Source of the DNA: Nymphaea colorata
Lineage: Eukaryota; Streptophyta; Magnoliopsida; Nymphaeales; Nymphaeaceae
Reading direction: 5' to 3'
Assembly: GCF_008831285.2 (NCBI RefSeq)
Contig: NC_045146.1
Location: forward strand, 25,114,755-25,178,754
Length of the DNA: 64,000 nucleotides
Below, piece after piece: positions 11,890-24,866 of this stretch. Each line of letters begins with the position of its first letter. Positions within the stretch are counted from its first letter, which is position 1. The notes beneath the pieces were generated by a model that searched no databases, had not been told where the DNA came from, and worked only from the letters and a program-made list of their open reading frames with translations. A program made the translations under genes and the position numbers.

Positions 11890-14021
11890 CTGCATTCATG
11901 AGGTTAGTCCAAAAGAATTGATCCTATTAAAAGAAGGGCATTACAAAAAGCCACAAAAACCGCATGAATAAATCATATTTCGGGTAGCAAAGAGAGATTG
12001 TTAATAAGGGCAACATTTCCTATGTGTTGTTTCCCCAGTTTTTGTTCCTTTGGAATAAAACAGTAAATTTAGAAATTCAGAAATATCCCATAGATACAGG
12101 GGAAATAAATGCAGTGTAAGATAGCCAATATTAGATAAAATCAGTTTGAATGGTGACCGTAAATAAAAAATAAACTTATGAGAACTAAAGAAGTGTATAA
12201 AAAGGGAAAGTTTATTATAATATTGAAGAAAAAGACCATTACTTTATAAACTTGCTGTCCTGTATCTTAACATCACAATCCATCAGCCAAGAATTTGATG
12301 TTTTGAACCATAATTGATGAACAACATGCGTTTGGCCGTGACCCACTAAGGCCTCCATTGAATTGAATTGGACGTTTTAATGGAATAAGTTTCTAGTCAA
12401 TAGCAGTGAGTCAGTGACCATTTACTTGTATGGTTTAAGTCCTTTGTCCACTTCAAGGAGACATCATGAAGAGTATCTTATGCAGTGAGATAAGCTAGAA
12501 AATGCATAAAGCTAACACAATCAATGTTAGAAACTAAATCATATTAATGATTAAATTTATCAATAATTTTATCCCATAAAATGTAATAATCTATATAGAA
12601 ATAGAACACGACCTAGTGTTATGGCAAGATGCACAATAAGGGACCAAAAGGAAATGGAAATTGAGAAAAGCCTAAGTATGATTATTTTTTGGTTTGATTA
12701 CTGTTTGTAGACGCTTTTCATGAACATACACATTTCAGTCCCTTTTCCTGAATGTCTGCCATTAATGAATGGAAGGGCTCAGTTATTTCAATTGTTTTAG
12801 TAATTGGACTGTAGGTGGAAAAAAGTTATTCTACTGAAACATCTGACGAGGTGAGGCGAAATATTTTCAAACAAAAAATAAGTAGGAATACAAATTATAA
12901 TAACCTTATACAGTAGGAAGATACATAAATACATAACATATCACATATAACAAAATTAGAAATACAATAAAATAGATTATGCACGCATATTGTAAGGCAT
13001 AAAAATAATAGGTTTATATTGTCAGGCCAAAAGATAGAGAGCAAACATATATTGTAAGGCATAAAGATAATAGGTTTATATTGTCAGGCCAAAAGATAGA
13101 GAGCAAACATACAGGGAAAAGGAGCTGAACAAAGAATGATTCTTGTAACACACCAATCAAAATAGTTAACTAGACTATTAGCTTACATGTTATTTATAAA
13201 GCAATAAGGAAATACATAACTTATATCTAAAACTTATACACAAAGCATATTTATGAACAATATATTAACAAAGCAGTTCACTGATTAACTTGTAAACTAA
13301 TTTCCATAAACCGTATGGCCTTCAAGACCAATGAAGTTCACGGAACTGAAGTCTTATTTACCTAACATCCACCTTTAGCAACCAATTAAAACTTCAACTC
13401 CATGAAACCACCGATCTTGAAGTTTTGGGGAGAAAACCCTCAAGGTAGCTTACAATATTTAGAGTCTGGAAAAATAACAGAGAAAGAATCAACATATTTT
13501 AGTTTCTGTATGTATAGGAATGTAAGGACATTTGTCTGCACGATTTAATTAGTCACTCATGTTTTCCAAAGGCCTACAGATGAAAACGTTTGAGATTTCA
13601 AACGAAGCCCCTAGTTTTGTGGAGAACAAATTGACAACAGTATCTTAACTAAGAAGAATGAGAAGAAGTTCGTCTGTGAAACGACACCCGAAGCCTTTGG
13701 CAATCGGAGCAAGTGCATGCAATGCACGGCATTAATCGGAGAGAAAGATAGAGAAAGCCAAAGAAACAAACAAAGAAAGAAAGATGGACGGAGGGGAGAG
13801 TGAATGAGAGATATCCTATTACCGTAGATAATGCAGCTTGAGATGAATCGAGACTCCTCGATTAAAACCCTCGTTTGCAAATTGCCATTCACTGCGGATG
13901 GATGAATGGGTCAGGAAGGTTAAAAAAATCCCAGAAAGTAATCGGTGCCTAGGGTCAGTCCGCCGACCATCCCCATCCCCTCATGAGCAGCCTCCTTCCC
14001 TCGCCAGGCCGATGCACAGGG

Positions 14022-14023
<2 letters not shown>
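11890..14023. other. AT-rich intergenic or intronic DNA
   Basis: No gene recognised. It contains the 62-bp tandem pair listed separately. 13600-13900 is purine-rich and resembles sequence just inside a minus-strand gene start, but no coding exon could be defined. Confidence 0.45.
12989..13112. repeat. 62-bp tandem duplication, two copies
   Basis: 12989-13050 and 13051-13112 are nearly identical head-to-tail copies, each starting 'attgtaaggcataaa' and ending 'gagagcaaacata'. Confidence 0.95.

Positions 14024-14062
<39 letters not shown>
14024..14062. repeat. (GA)n microsatellite
   Basis: About 19 uninterrupted GA units at the left edge of a GC/GA-rich leader-like stretch (13900-14330). Confidence 0.97.
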
Positions 14063-14063
<1 letters not shown>

Positions 14064-14110
14064 CATTTACCTTCGGGGCACGACGGTGGTGGTGGAGGTC
14101 GATGGCTGGA

Positions 14111-14214
14111 GAGCGAGCAGCGGTGGTGGTGGAGAGCGCCGGCGGGAGAGCGAGCAGCTGTGGTGGTGGAGAGCGCCGGCGGGAGAGCGAGCGGTTGTGG
14201 TGGTGGAGGGCTGG
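14111..14214. repeat. 37-bp GC-rich minisatellite, ~2.8 copies
   Basis: Units start at 14111, 14148 and 14185 with 'gagcgagcagc' or 'gagcgagcggt' and contain 'ggtggtggtggagagcgccgg'-like sequence. The period is 37, not a multiple of three, so each frame reads different peptides; the long open frames here come from repeat composition. The stretch may be the 5' leader of a minus-strand gene. Confidence 0.9.
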
Positions 14215-14821
14215 AAGCGCGGGAGAGGCAAGAGACGGAACAGAAGCTTACCACGATCAACAGCAACTAAAAGAAATCAATCAAGAAACGGTTACTTCCA
14301 TTCTTGGATGACTTCCATTCTTGGATGACCGACCGCTCCACCGATCATTTGAATTTTGGATTTAATTTCATTTGAAAGTAGCATTTCTCGCGGATTTCAT
14401 GTGATGGTAAAGTAAAATGTGGTAGACCCAGCTCGACTTATTCAGTCGAAGTCATCCTTCAAAAATATATAGTTGCTTTTTCTTCTAAAGTTGAACATAT
14501 ATTTCTTTAATTTTTGCTTGTTATCTTGTTAAATTAATTACAAACAAATTATATTTAAATTATTAGAAAAAAAAGTAAAAATAGTAACAAGCACCGATCC
14601 GTAACTGCCGAGTCTATATTGCTTGGAAGGCATACCTTAACAGTTGGACTAGAGACTCATTGACTGACATCGGACATATTATATATATATATATATATGG
14701 GCGGCTCGAAACTGACCCATGTCTAGAACCTTGAACATACCCTAAACCAAAACCTTGTGCCAACTAGGGAACCAACTGCGTCATAGTCGGCTCTGCCAAG
14801 GCATGGACCCTTGGCCCCACC
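14215..14821. other. Intergenic DNA with (AT)n
   Basis: Contains a 17-bp tandem pair around 14298-14331 ('gatgacttccattcttg' twice) and an (AT)n run at 14681-14698. No gene seen. Confidence 0.5.
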
Positions 14822-15216
14822 TCAAGATTAAAAAAAAAATTCTTTACTGTGTCCATTTTGCAAATATTGAGTGCACTCTCCCCAAAAAGCCATCCTAAAA
14901 GGATCACGCAAAGATTCTTCAAAAAAAAAAAAATCCATCCTCAAAATCCACGAAAACTTTCTTCCATGAAAAAATCCATCCTAAAAATCCTTCATTTTTT
15001 TTTCATGACTAAAAACTCCATCCTACAAGACCCACGAAAAGTTTTTTTGTTTTTTCCATGAAAAAAAGAATCTATCCCATTTAAAAAAATCCAAGAAAAA
15101 TTTTTCCATGACTACTAATCCACGAAATCCATGACTAAAAATCCATGAAATTTTTTCCATGACTAAAAGTCATGAAATTTTTTTGCCATGACTAAAAATC
15201 CTCGAAATTTTTTTCT
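14822..15216. repeat. Degenerate ~40-bp tandem array A
   Basis: Tandem, poorly conserved units built from 'aaaaatccatcc', 'aagatccacgaaa' and 'ttttttccatgac/gat'. The same vocabulary makes up the arrays at 34876-35580 and 36745-37400. Low complexity, no coding potential. Confidence 0.8.
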
Positions 15217-15713
15217 AGTATATCTGTCATGAAGTACTTGAAGCTATACAAAACCAAGTCATAAGGCTTGGTCAATCAACTTCTTAGAATTCAGATTATT
15301 ATGCAGTTGCAGGATGCGACAAGGACAAGAAATTAGGAGTGAAGCTTGATTCATCCACGCACCTATTGAATGACATTCTCTCACTATTTTTTCTTTTGAG
15401 CACAGTTTTTACATCAAAATAAATTGGTTTAAGAATTTATTTTTAGGTCTAAAGAAGATCTTTGTAAAAGAGCTCAAACAAATGATTTTCTGTCCAAAAG
15501 TCATTTTCCTGCTTAGAAGCTTGTTTTTTTTTGCCCGATTTCATAGTTCCTTATTATCCCCAAAATGGGAACCTTGAATCGGACTTGGTTTTTGCTGTTT
15601 CCGAAAACCTGCTGATTGGAAGCAAGCACTACCTGGTGGCTGTTGCCAAGGCGAGGAAAATCCCAAAACCTGAATTTGAATGCCCACAAAGAAGTAAAAT
15701 CTCTGTAATCAAA
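15217..15713. repeat. Partial copy of unit segment Y with internal deletion
   Basis: Matches 23511-24410 of unit 1 except that the sequence jumps from 'ccaagtcataaggc' directly to 'ttggtcaatcaac', losing about 370 bases. A further 12 bases are missing near 15670 relative to unit 1. It is a fifth, truncated relative of the large repeat. Confidence 0.85.
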
Positions 15714-15959
15714 TGATAGGATGGATTGCTGTTGCCAATGGGATGCACTTAAACAGATCTTGGGTATCATTGTGGAGGCCAGTGAACCAGTTCCTGCCTC
15801 CCCCTTCCCCTCTCACGATGTCAGATTCCACATACTCAGATTCCACACTCCCGATTAAAAACTTATCTAGATGTTGACATGACATCTCTTTGAATTCTCC
15901 AAATTAATCCAACAATCCAAGGCGTTGCTTCCCGTGTGGTGCCTCAACATATTGGGTAT
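15714..15959. other. Unique spacer before block 1
   Basis: Short spacer with no gene seen. It contains a small internal repeat of 'cagattccaca' near 15825-15848. Confidence 0.4.
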
Positions 15960-16936
15960 TCTTGTTTGAATATGCATCTTATTTCCATTCTCAGTTGTGA
16001 GTTGTGGCCAGGAAGTCAACACCGAAATAGTCAGCATCTTCTCAGACACCCCCCATATAGTCTTTCTCGTCTTAATGTTCCTCATTTCTCCTTCTCCTTG
16101 CTCCTTAGGCAGCGGCTTTCAAGGAAAGGTAAAAGCTCATAATCTAAGCCTGAATTATCGCTGATTAGAGTAACCCGGCAACAGTTTATGTTGGACTTTC
16201 TAGCTCATGCCATTCAAGATCTAACGCTCATAATTGAGGATAAAAATTAGGCAGCCCTTGTTGACCATGACATCAGTCTATACTCTATAGACCATGTGGC
16301 CTCAAAATTTGCCAGAAACCAAACAAGGGAAACCTAAAAGCCAACCCTTAGAAAACACCCACTAACCTACGAACTGCAATTCTCAGTATATTAATCACTT
16401 ACTTCTGAACAAATTCCAAGATACATGCAGTCAAGGTCAACTTGGGATCTTGCACTAAATGCATCGTTACAACCATAAACCAATATACTGGTATACATCA
16501 CATGGAGACCTTGCCATTCTAAAGTGCAGTTTGAAAATGAGCTTCAGAAAAAATACTGAATTGCCTTTGGCGGCAGCAGATGCAGCCCAGAAATCACAAT
16601 GAAAGACATTTTGAATTCTGTTATCCACAAGAAACACACAATTTACTATCTCTGGTTGAAACTAGGACATGAACATGAATTAGAAACATTGAGCACGGCA
16701 ACAATGGGGAACGAAAAAAGACAAACAAAAACAAAGCCCCCTTCTAGTAATATTGGCTTGGTGAATGGGTAAAGAAGCCCAGCCATGGAGAAAATGCCAA
16801 AAGGAGGATGGCAATAACACAAACATGACAAAAATTGAGCAATTTTAGTACAAATTGATGCAAACAGAAAAAGAAGAAAGCTGCAAAGCGTAGAATTATA
16901 TCTTCAGACTTTATATGGCCTTTCCCAACATGTTCG
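15960..16936. repeat. Segment Z, copy 1 (lead-in of block 1)
   Basis: 15960-16832 is nearly identical to 43097-44036, with a few indels (copy 2 has extra bases near 43130-43230). In this copy Z runs on continuously into unit 1; in copy 2 it is joined to unit sequence equivalent to 18358, so copy 2 lost about 1.5 kb. No coding sequence recognised. Confidence 0.9.
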
Positions 16937-19900
16937 ACATGTTTTTCTGTATGTCCGTCAATCTTGGTTAAAAGGTAAAGAGCTGATACCAAAACTGAGG
17001 GCTTTTTTACTCCATTGAAGATTTTTCAAAAACCAGCAATCTAAAATTTTTGAATAATTTTTGGTATCTATTTCAGATTTTCAAATCAGCACAAATTTTC
17101 TAGAAAACTAGAACAGAATAGTAGTCCTTGAAGACAATTTGTTTTCCTATTGAACGAAATATCTTAAAAATTAGTAAAAAACGTGGAAAAATAAAAAAAG
17201 CCATACTAATACGCAAAAGATGATATGAACACAAAATATTTCTACTCTATTATACTTGCAAAGAAGATGAGGATGCAACACTCAAGTACACAGGGCAGAA
17301 AGGCAGAAATAACATGAAAAACAAATGTAAAGTATGTAGCAAAGAAGGATACCATCTATTCAATCACTACCGAAAAAGCAAGAAAAGTTTGACAAGTGAG
17401 TTAAAACAACAGAGAAGTGACCCCTATGCACACTAACTAGTAGAAAGCAAAACATAACAATAAAGCAAATTCAATTGAATATCTATCGTAAAACGAAACT
17501 TACTCTATTATTTGTGAAGTCACTACAAGAGTTTAAACATCAAAGAGAATAAAAAACCACATGAAAAGATATAAATCAACATTCAACGATTCCTTCCTTC
17601 AAATTGAGGGTAATTTCTTCCATTGTTGAATGCAATATCTTCAATGCTCCACAAATGTTAGTCAAAACTTAAAACCCATAAGAAAAAAAACAAATTCTAT
17701 ACAATATTCAACAAATTTATATTAAAAAAAACATGCAAAATGGTTTCCTATGACACAATAACGCGAAAGGGTAAAAAGATGAAAAAAATTTACACACAAC
17801 AACGAGAAAAGAGGATGTCCAAAATTGACTAATAAGACCGTAAGACTGTCATGAACCTCGATGTCCAAAATTAACAAAATGTATCTCATTTTGAAGCCAA
17901 AGTGTCCAAGAAAATAATCCATTTTATAAATCTCAAACATAACTTTGGGATCAAAAGTTCCAGCAATTCAGAAACATGGTTCCCCAATTGTCCTATTTTG
18001 TTTCGACAACAATGTTGCAGAAAGGCAGGGTTTGGAAGAAACTGAAGAAACTGACTTCGACTCATTAAATCTACCCTAAAATTCACCAAATTTGATCAAA
18101 ACAAAACTGAGTAGAAAAAGCTTTTGAATTGATATAGAAATTGCTTCCCAATCTTAGGTCAAAGGAAAGGAGGCAAAATTCAAACAAGAGACGGTTCACG
18201 ATGGTATAGAAACTAACCAACTATAAAACTTGAAAACCAAACCCATCAAAGGCACTATTAGACAATTCAACTTGGCAAAGCACAATACTCAGAATCTCAT
18301 ATCAATAAAAAATCTGAACTATCTTAAACTAAAAAACAGACTTTCAAAACCAGCAACACCTTAAGAACATAAATACATACATAAGTTCAGTGAACAAGTG
18401 ATGAAAATTTAATTATAATGCTGGGAATCTTAACTATCAAACACAAAAAAGTGAGAAAACAAATCAAAAATTAATATGTTTGCAAAATAATTCAGCTAAC
18501 TTGGTTCAGGCCTTTTAGAAATACAATCAATAAGCATATGCTCTAACTTCTGACAATCCTAGGACAGACCAACAAACCCATGAAATCAGTACCAAGGTTT
18601 AACAACTCCAACATTCGCAGTTCTTCTGAAACATACCTCTACATAGCTAGGGCATGTGCAACTTAGATACATGGTTTTACAAAGAATCAAATGCTCAATG
18701 AAAAGAACACGACAGTTAACAATCAAACAAGAACTACTATAACTAAGATTCAAACAAGCATGGAACCACAACAACTACTTTAACCCTTGTCCCTACTATG
18801 CTAGACTATACACAATAAGTACTCTAGTCAACTTACTCACTACAGAAAACTGACTGAAACAAAGCATGGCCATAGATAAATATTGAACATGGGTCTCAAA
18901 GACTAAAGACTCTAAACCAGGTTGACACTCAACAATAAGACCAAACCTCAACTAAAATGACTTAAAGAGAAGTAGTATTGCCTCGAATACTCACCAATTA
19001 GGAATATAGCAAAAGACGTCAACTTTTCTTTTCAAAGCATTGAACTTTGAAATGGCTTCTTATTTTCAAATTTTTGCCCATAGGCTTTTAGTGCACGTTG
19101 TGTGCAAAAGATATAACCTTCCTTTGCCTGAAGTATTCGATGAAGTACTAGGATTTGGAATCGCGTCGATGCTACCAAATCTCGCAAAGGGATTTCCTTC
19201 CATTTTCAAGGTATGAGCATGAAGAAATTGTTCTCTGCTTCACAGGAAACCAAAGAAAAGGAGCAGATATTAACCTCAAATCATTCACCCACAAAGGATT
19301 CGCAATCAATGCTAGAGACTTCAGCCTTCATGTTCTTCATCCCTTGGCAGGCACTTTTTTTGTTCTTGCTTTCTTTTGTATTTGTTTTTCTTTTTCTTTT
19401 TCTTGCTTTTTTCTTCTTCTTCTTTTTTTGCTTGTCTTCTTTCTTGTTTTGATTTTTTTTTTTTTTAGGCCGACCTTCACCTTTGAGGGAAATACCTCAC
19501 CACCCCAAAGGCTACTACAGAACGCCATCTCTTTGATGGTTTTGTGTAGCATTGTCACGTGTCATACCCACTTCAACTCGTGAGTTTCAACGAGACAAAA
19601 TGTTCATAGGTTGTTATCTTCGTGGAATATACATAAATCACCTTTATGCATACCCAGTACTCTCGATTAATAACCCAGAGGAACAACTACACTCGTTCCG
19701 AGCCCATCTCTCAACACTCATTTTGCTACCTGCCAAGGTTTCAAAGAACGCTCGGTCTTCCACCTCATCGCACTTTCATGTTTGATTCTTGCAGATGTTT
19801 GATTGCAAAGGCGAATAGCATTTCCTAATCCTTGAGCTCCTCGACATCACTGAACCCATCTTCATAGCTCACACAAAGAATCTTTCCAGTCTTCTCCTTC

Positions 19901-20432
19901 AATTGACTGACAGCAAGGGCTTGAAACTTCCTCTTTTACCCTCAAAGGAATACCTAAGACAAAGCGAAGGTACATCCTAGTGCAGCAAAATTGCTTTTCA
20001 AAATAGTAGGTTTACTAAAAATTCTTGACGTCAAGCGATATATTGCCTAGATTGTTTTCCCTTTTCCTTCAAAAAGAGTACATTTATAAAACCAAGTGAC
20101 CTATGGTTGGAAGTAGAAAAATGACTAGGGTGGTTTTTGCAAACTAAACATCACAAGAAATCATTCCCCTTGGAACTCCCCTAAAAAATATAGGACTTTG
20201 TGAAGGAAGGGTCCATATGGAAGAGATATAACACACTAGGAATGAAAAACAAGACAGTTCAATCCTCTCAACCTAATCAGCAGCAGCAAGATGCAATCTA
20301 CTTGTTGTCAAAATAATTGTCACAGCAATTGGTAATGACGCAGATCTTCAAACAAGTCAACAACTAATTCAGAATCAACCAAAAAAATTTATAGCAGCAG
20401 ACCGTCTCATTTTTTTCTTTGAAAAAGAAGCC

Positions 20433-20665
20433 CTAACTAAACAAATCACACTTAGCCAAGCTATGATACCATCTGAATATCTCACAAACAGGCAAATCTA
20501 TCACACTTCTGAATCGCAAAATTAATTTTCTAAGAATCTCATAAAATAGCTCTTTAAGAGCTTGATCAGCCAATAAACGGAAAACAACATGAGCTGTTGG
20601 GATCTCCAACAACTTGAAACACAGTCGTTGCAGAGCCCTCAGCTCTCTACAGCTAAGATATTCAG
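20433..20665 (-). other. Candidate terminal exon in unit 1, family unknown
   Basis: After an acceptor (CTTTCTCAG) the minus strand is open for 76 codons to a stop at 20433-20435. The peptide is helical and protein-like, with phrases SCRELRALQRLCFKLLEIP and VFRLLADQALKELFYEILRK. Identical-length copies exist at 51412-51644 (unit 3) and 59407-59639 (unit 4). In unit 2 (28576-28779) a 29-base loss shifts the frame. No family was recognised. Conservation among copies reflects recent duplication, not selection. Confidence 0.35.
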
Positions 20666-23217
20666 CTGAGAAAGCAGAAAATTAGAAAAAAAAAAAAAAA
20701 AAGATTACAAAGATTAGAAAATAAAAAATAAGAGATTACACAGCAAAAAAAAAAAAAAAAAAACATAGTAGATTTCATCTACAGTGAAAATATATTCAGT
20801 GTTTCGTAGCAATATTTGAAAATCATGTCCACCACAATAACCTTTTTCATCCACTTTTGGCACAGATCAAGACTCATTTAACCAATCCCTTGGCATTCCA
20901 ATGCAGAAGAACTCGTACGAATGAATACACACAGAAATAGAAAATAACATAACTGGATTGGAAAACAATCGATGATCACATGATGATTACATACATATAT
21001 GTTCACTCACTTTAACAACGACAAGAAAAAAATTAATATTGATTGTTAAATAATTCTGCCTCAAAGAATAACATGAAAAAAGGGAAGTTAAAGAACTAAA
21101 TTTCCTGAGAATACACTTATGAAAACTAATGACAGACTTAACGTACTCCATTGTGAATGAAATACAAAAAGAAAAAAGAAAAAGTGTTGTTGAAGCCTAA
21201 AAAAACAAAGTGTACATGCACACAAGAATTTCATCAAACTAACTTGAGGACTAGCACATTGAAGACAACAAATGAGTAAGAGAGACGGGAAAAAGATAAC
21301 ATACAAGAGCTGCGTTGGCCATGGCAGACGCAGAGCCCTAGCCAAAGAAAGAGAGAAGAGGATGTTTCAAAGACCTCATATGAGAACACCGACCAGCGAA
21401 TAGGGCTGGACCGCCTTCGTTCCGCAGGTCAGCGCTGTAAATCAGAGACAAAGAATGAGTGTCTAAGCAGAGAAAGGCGTTTCGTGTGGGCCATGGCCTA
21501 CTCAGATCAGCGAGAGAAAGGGAGAGGGAGTGGAGAACGAAGGTTCAGTGCATACCTTGAAGAAGAGAGGGAGCTCGGAGGTGGCATTGCAGTTGAAGAA
21601 GAAGACGGGAGACGCAGCCTGCGGTTGAGAGCTTTAATCGAGAGGAAAGGGAGAGGAGTGTTTCATCGAGAGGGACCTTGGAAGTTTGTCTGGATTTACA
21701 TTTTAAGGAAAGCAAATTACCATGGCCGTTGGGTTAACATTTTGGGTTTCTTAAATTGATTTCCTTCCTTTCCATTAATGAATAACACGGATAGTCTTTT
21801 TAAGATTACTTTGGAAAATTTTGGACTTATCTTGTTGCTTACGGTTTACCATAAAAGTCAAGTTCGATTTTATTTGAACTCTCTCTCCATTTCTCTCGTC
21901 TAAAAGCTGTGGCTACCTATATCGATAGGGATCTCTACAAGAGAAGACCAATATCAATATGATTGTCACTTAAAAAGATCGGCTTTTGGAAACTAGAAAA
22001 AAGAGCCTTATTTTATTTGTTCAGATTACCTAAATTTGGATCTAGAACGTGGAATCTAGAAAATAGATACGGTAGAATGAACTGAGTTGCAACAAAGCTC
22101 GCACCTGTAGGCGATCGAAAGCCTCGTCTAATATTAGATCCATTCCTCTCGCCTCGTGTTTGTGTTCGTATCCTACATTGAACTCAAATATCATTTAGGG
22201 ATTTTAAACGGCAAAGTTTAGTTTTGCTTGGAGTATAATATGGGCAAACTTTAAAATCTCAAGAAAATCTCAATAAATTTTAAAAAATAAAATTGTAAAA
22301 GTAAACTACGGAAAACATGAAAACAAAATCTTTACAACAAAAAATGCAAAGGTAAAGTGTAAAATCTCAGGAAAATCTTGGCAAATTGCGAAAATAAATC
22401 TTAAAAAGTAAAATGCAAAAAATACAAAAATAAATTTTTAATAATAGAAATGCGAGAAACGATGGACCCTCATGGCCGAGAAATTATAGAAAGCAGATTT
22501 GGGAGATAATTTAGTCTTGCCTGGACATAATTTAGTCTTACCAATATTACCCCTTGTTAAAATTTTGAGATTATAGCTTGGTCCCAAAAATGAAAAATTC
22601 CTAAATGCATTTCTTCTTTTCAATCTCCTTTTGTACCTCAAAGAAACAGCGCGGTCAGACCCAATTTTTACAATCCCAAGATGACATTTATGGGGAACAA
22701 GAGAAGACTACTAAAACATTGAGGTTTCCCCAAGGAATCTGCCAGTGTGCTCCGTGCTCTTGTTACTCGCTGTGAGCATTCAAGCGACTGTTCTGTCAAC
22801 GGATCGTTCACTGTGTGCGTTGTTTGAAATATGGAAAATGCAACCTTGGGAAGACTATAGAAGCAGCACTCATGAATCAATAATTGAGAAAAGCACGTGT
22901 TGTCTAAGCTATAGCCCCCCTCAAACCAGCATGCAAACAGGTCTAGTATGGAATGAGACTCAAATTGGGTGCGTAAATGGCAGCCTGCCCACACTTTCTT
23001 GTCCATGATTTTATCTCAAGAAAACTGCAATAGGTGAAAATACAAGTGGTTTCAGCTACCTACTAAGTTGCTGATGAACCATAACAGTTTCTATTCCTCT
23101 GCTGCTCCTATTTAGTGATGTATGCAGCTGAGGCATCCTAAACAGTCCATGACTCCTGTAGAATGGAAAAAACACCAGCTGCTTAGAAAGGAAAAAAGAA
23201 GGGAATCAACGCATCAC

Positions 23218-23417
23218 CTTGCCAACATGCGAAGCTGCAACAAAGCCTACTTTGTTCATCTCATTTACAACCATAGTTGAGATTCTCCCACCGAATTTTG
23301 ATGATACTGAACCCCTTCCCGGACCCTGGTTAGTGAATCGGTGATGTCTGAACATCGCATCAAGTGCTTTCAAACCATTGCTAGCGGAATGGTCATCCTT
23401 CGTGAAGTGAGACTCAC
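23218..23417 (-). other. Candidate internal exon in segment Y, family unknown
   Basis: A 200-base minus-strand segment bounded by a good acceptor (TTTGATTAATAG) and donor (GGCAAG|GTGATG). It is open throughout in one frame with clearly protein-like content: HFTKDDHSASNGLKALDAMF, then RHHRFTNQGPGRGSVSSKFG, then GRISTMVVNEMNKVGFVAAS. It is duplicated at 54064-54263. I could not assign a family. It and the helical candidate exon at 20433 may belong to one minus-strand gene now present only as pieces. Confidence 0.4.
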
Positions 23418-24866
23418 CTATTAATCAAAGCAAAGCAAATCTTGCTCTCCTGTTAGGTCTACATCTTGCACATGACCTTGTCCAATCTTCCAACAACATC
23501 AATATGATTAGTATATCTGTCATGAAGTACTTGAAGCTATACAAAACCAAGTCATAAGGCAAAACAGCCTGCAGCTAAGATCAAACTTTGGAGGGAAAAT
23601 TCTAAGTGATTGAAACAGACACTGAAAACTAGTATCCAATTCATTTTACACAAGGCACAGTGATTGTTGTCTAGATTCAAAGCAAGACCATTTCAGCTAA
23701 GACTTTCAAGTGTCAAACTGATCTTGTGAACAGCACAGGCAACTGAAACAACCATAATGAAAAGTTACTTCAATCTTGATCGACCAAGTTGCATTTTCTT
23801 CAAGCATCATTCTTGGATTTTGGTTCATCATAACAGTTCCCACAGAAAAGTATCTACAAGAAAGGGCAACCGTTCTTGGATTTTGGTGGTTTGGTTGCCC
23901 ACCATTTAATGAAGAATGGATCAGGTTCAATGCACACTTTTGGTCAATCAACTTCTTAGAATTCAGATTATTATGCAGTTGTTCATATAGGATGCGACTT
24001 ACAATCTAAGGACAAGAAAATTAGGAGTGAAGCTTGATTCATCCACGCACCTATTGAATGACATTCTCTCACTATTTTTTCTTTTGAGCACAGTTTTTAC
24101 ATCAAAATAAATTGGTTTAAGAATTTATTTTTAGGTCTAAAGAAGATCTTTGTAAAAGAGCTCAAACAAATGATTTTCTGTCCAAAAGTCCTTTTCCTGC
24201 TTAGAAGCCTGTTTTTTTGCCCGATTTCATAGTTCCTTATTATCCCCAAAATGGGAACCTTGAATCGGACTTGGTTTTTGCTGTTTCCGAAAACCTGCTG
24301 ATTGGAAGCAAGCACTACCTGGTGGCTGTTGCCAAGGCGAGGAAAATCCCAAAACCTGCTTATTCCTCTGAATTTGAATGCCCACAAAGAAGTAAAATCT
24401 CTGTAATCAACACAAAACACACCTTAATCCGAATGGACCTGACCCATCCCCTTGAAACCCCTCAACCTCGCCATACTCAACAGCCTCTCTCCCCAAGTAC
24501 TAAATCAAAACCAAAACTAGCAAGACCGACAGACCCCCATCCCCAAACAGGCAAGTCTAGGTGCTCAACAACCCATGAAGCTGGTGGAAGAACATGCCAC
24601 ACCATTTGGGATCCACCAACCTCACCTTAAGGGCCTTGAAGACAAAGGCCAAACGTATGGGGGTGGGATTGATGCTAGCCCAGGACCAATCCAAGCCATG
24701 GATCATACTAACCTCTTAAAACCCGTAGAATCCAACCCCAACATATGTCTGCCACTTCATTTCTTAACTTAGAGACTTATCTAGCAGTGCTAATTGTAGA
24801 ACAGGTATTATCATTTTAACACACCATTCATGCAGCTAAATCCAAAATTAGTATACTGCCATACAA

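Larger units (their letters stand above)
16937..24866. repeat. Large repeat unit 1 (complete, ~7.9 kb)
   Basis: The fullest copy of a ~7.93-kb unit present four times here. It starts at 'catgtttttctgtatgtccg' and is followed immediately by the start of unit 2 at 24867. Other copies: unit 2 (24867-29902), unit 3 (44037-55712, interrupted by a retrotransposon) and unit 4 (55713-61098). By eye the copies are nearly identical. The unit has a GA-rich minus-strand leader-like stretch (21484-21760), poly-A tracts near 20690 and 20745, and two exon-like segments listed separately. It looks like duplicated intron and promoter DNA of a minus-strand gene rather than a transposon: no terminal repeats or transposition genes were seen. 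Confidence 0.9.

Noticed and set aside
13898-14328. Several overlapping open frames of 80-137 codons on both strands
   Set aside because: They are products of the GA microsatellite and 37-bp GC-rich repeat. Peptides are Arg/Glu- or Ser/Pro-rich with no domain.
19155-19583. Hydrophobic Phe-rich frames that look like membrane proteins, repeated in every unit and at 4007
   Set aside because: The hydrophobic part is a poly-T/CTT low-complexity tract translated as Phe/Leu/Ser.
21088-21345. An 85-codon minus-strand frame that recurs at 29216, 52068 and 60057
   Set aside because: Its conservation only reflects duplicated units. The Leu/Phe-rich peptide matches no family I know and likely spans an exon-intron border.
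16937-24866. The large unit as a giant transposon
   Set aside because: No terminal inverted or direct repeats, no target duplication and no transposition gene; unit boundaries instead show head-to-tail tandem junctions.
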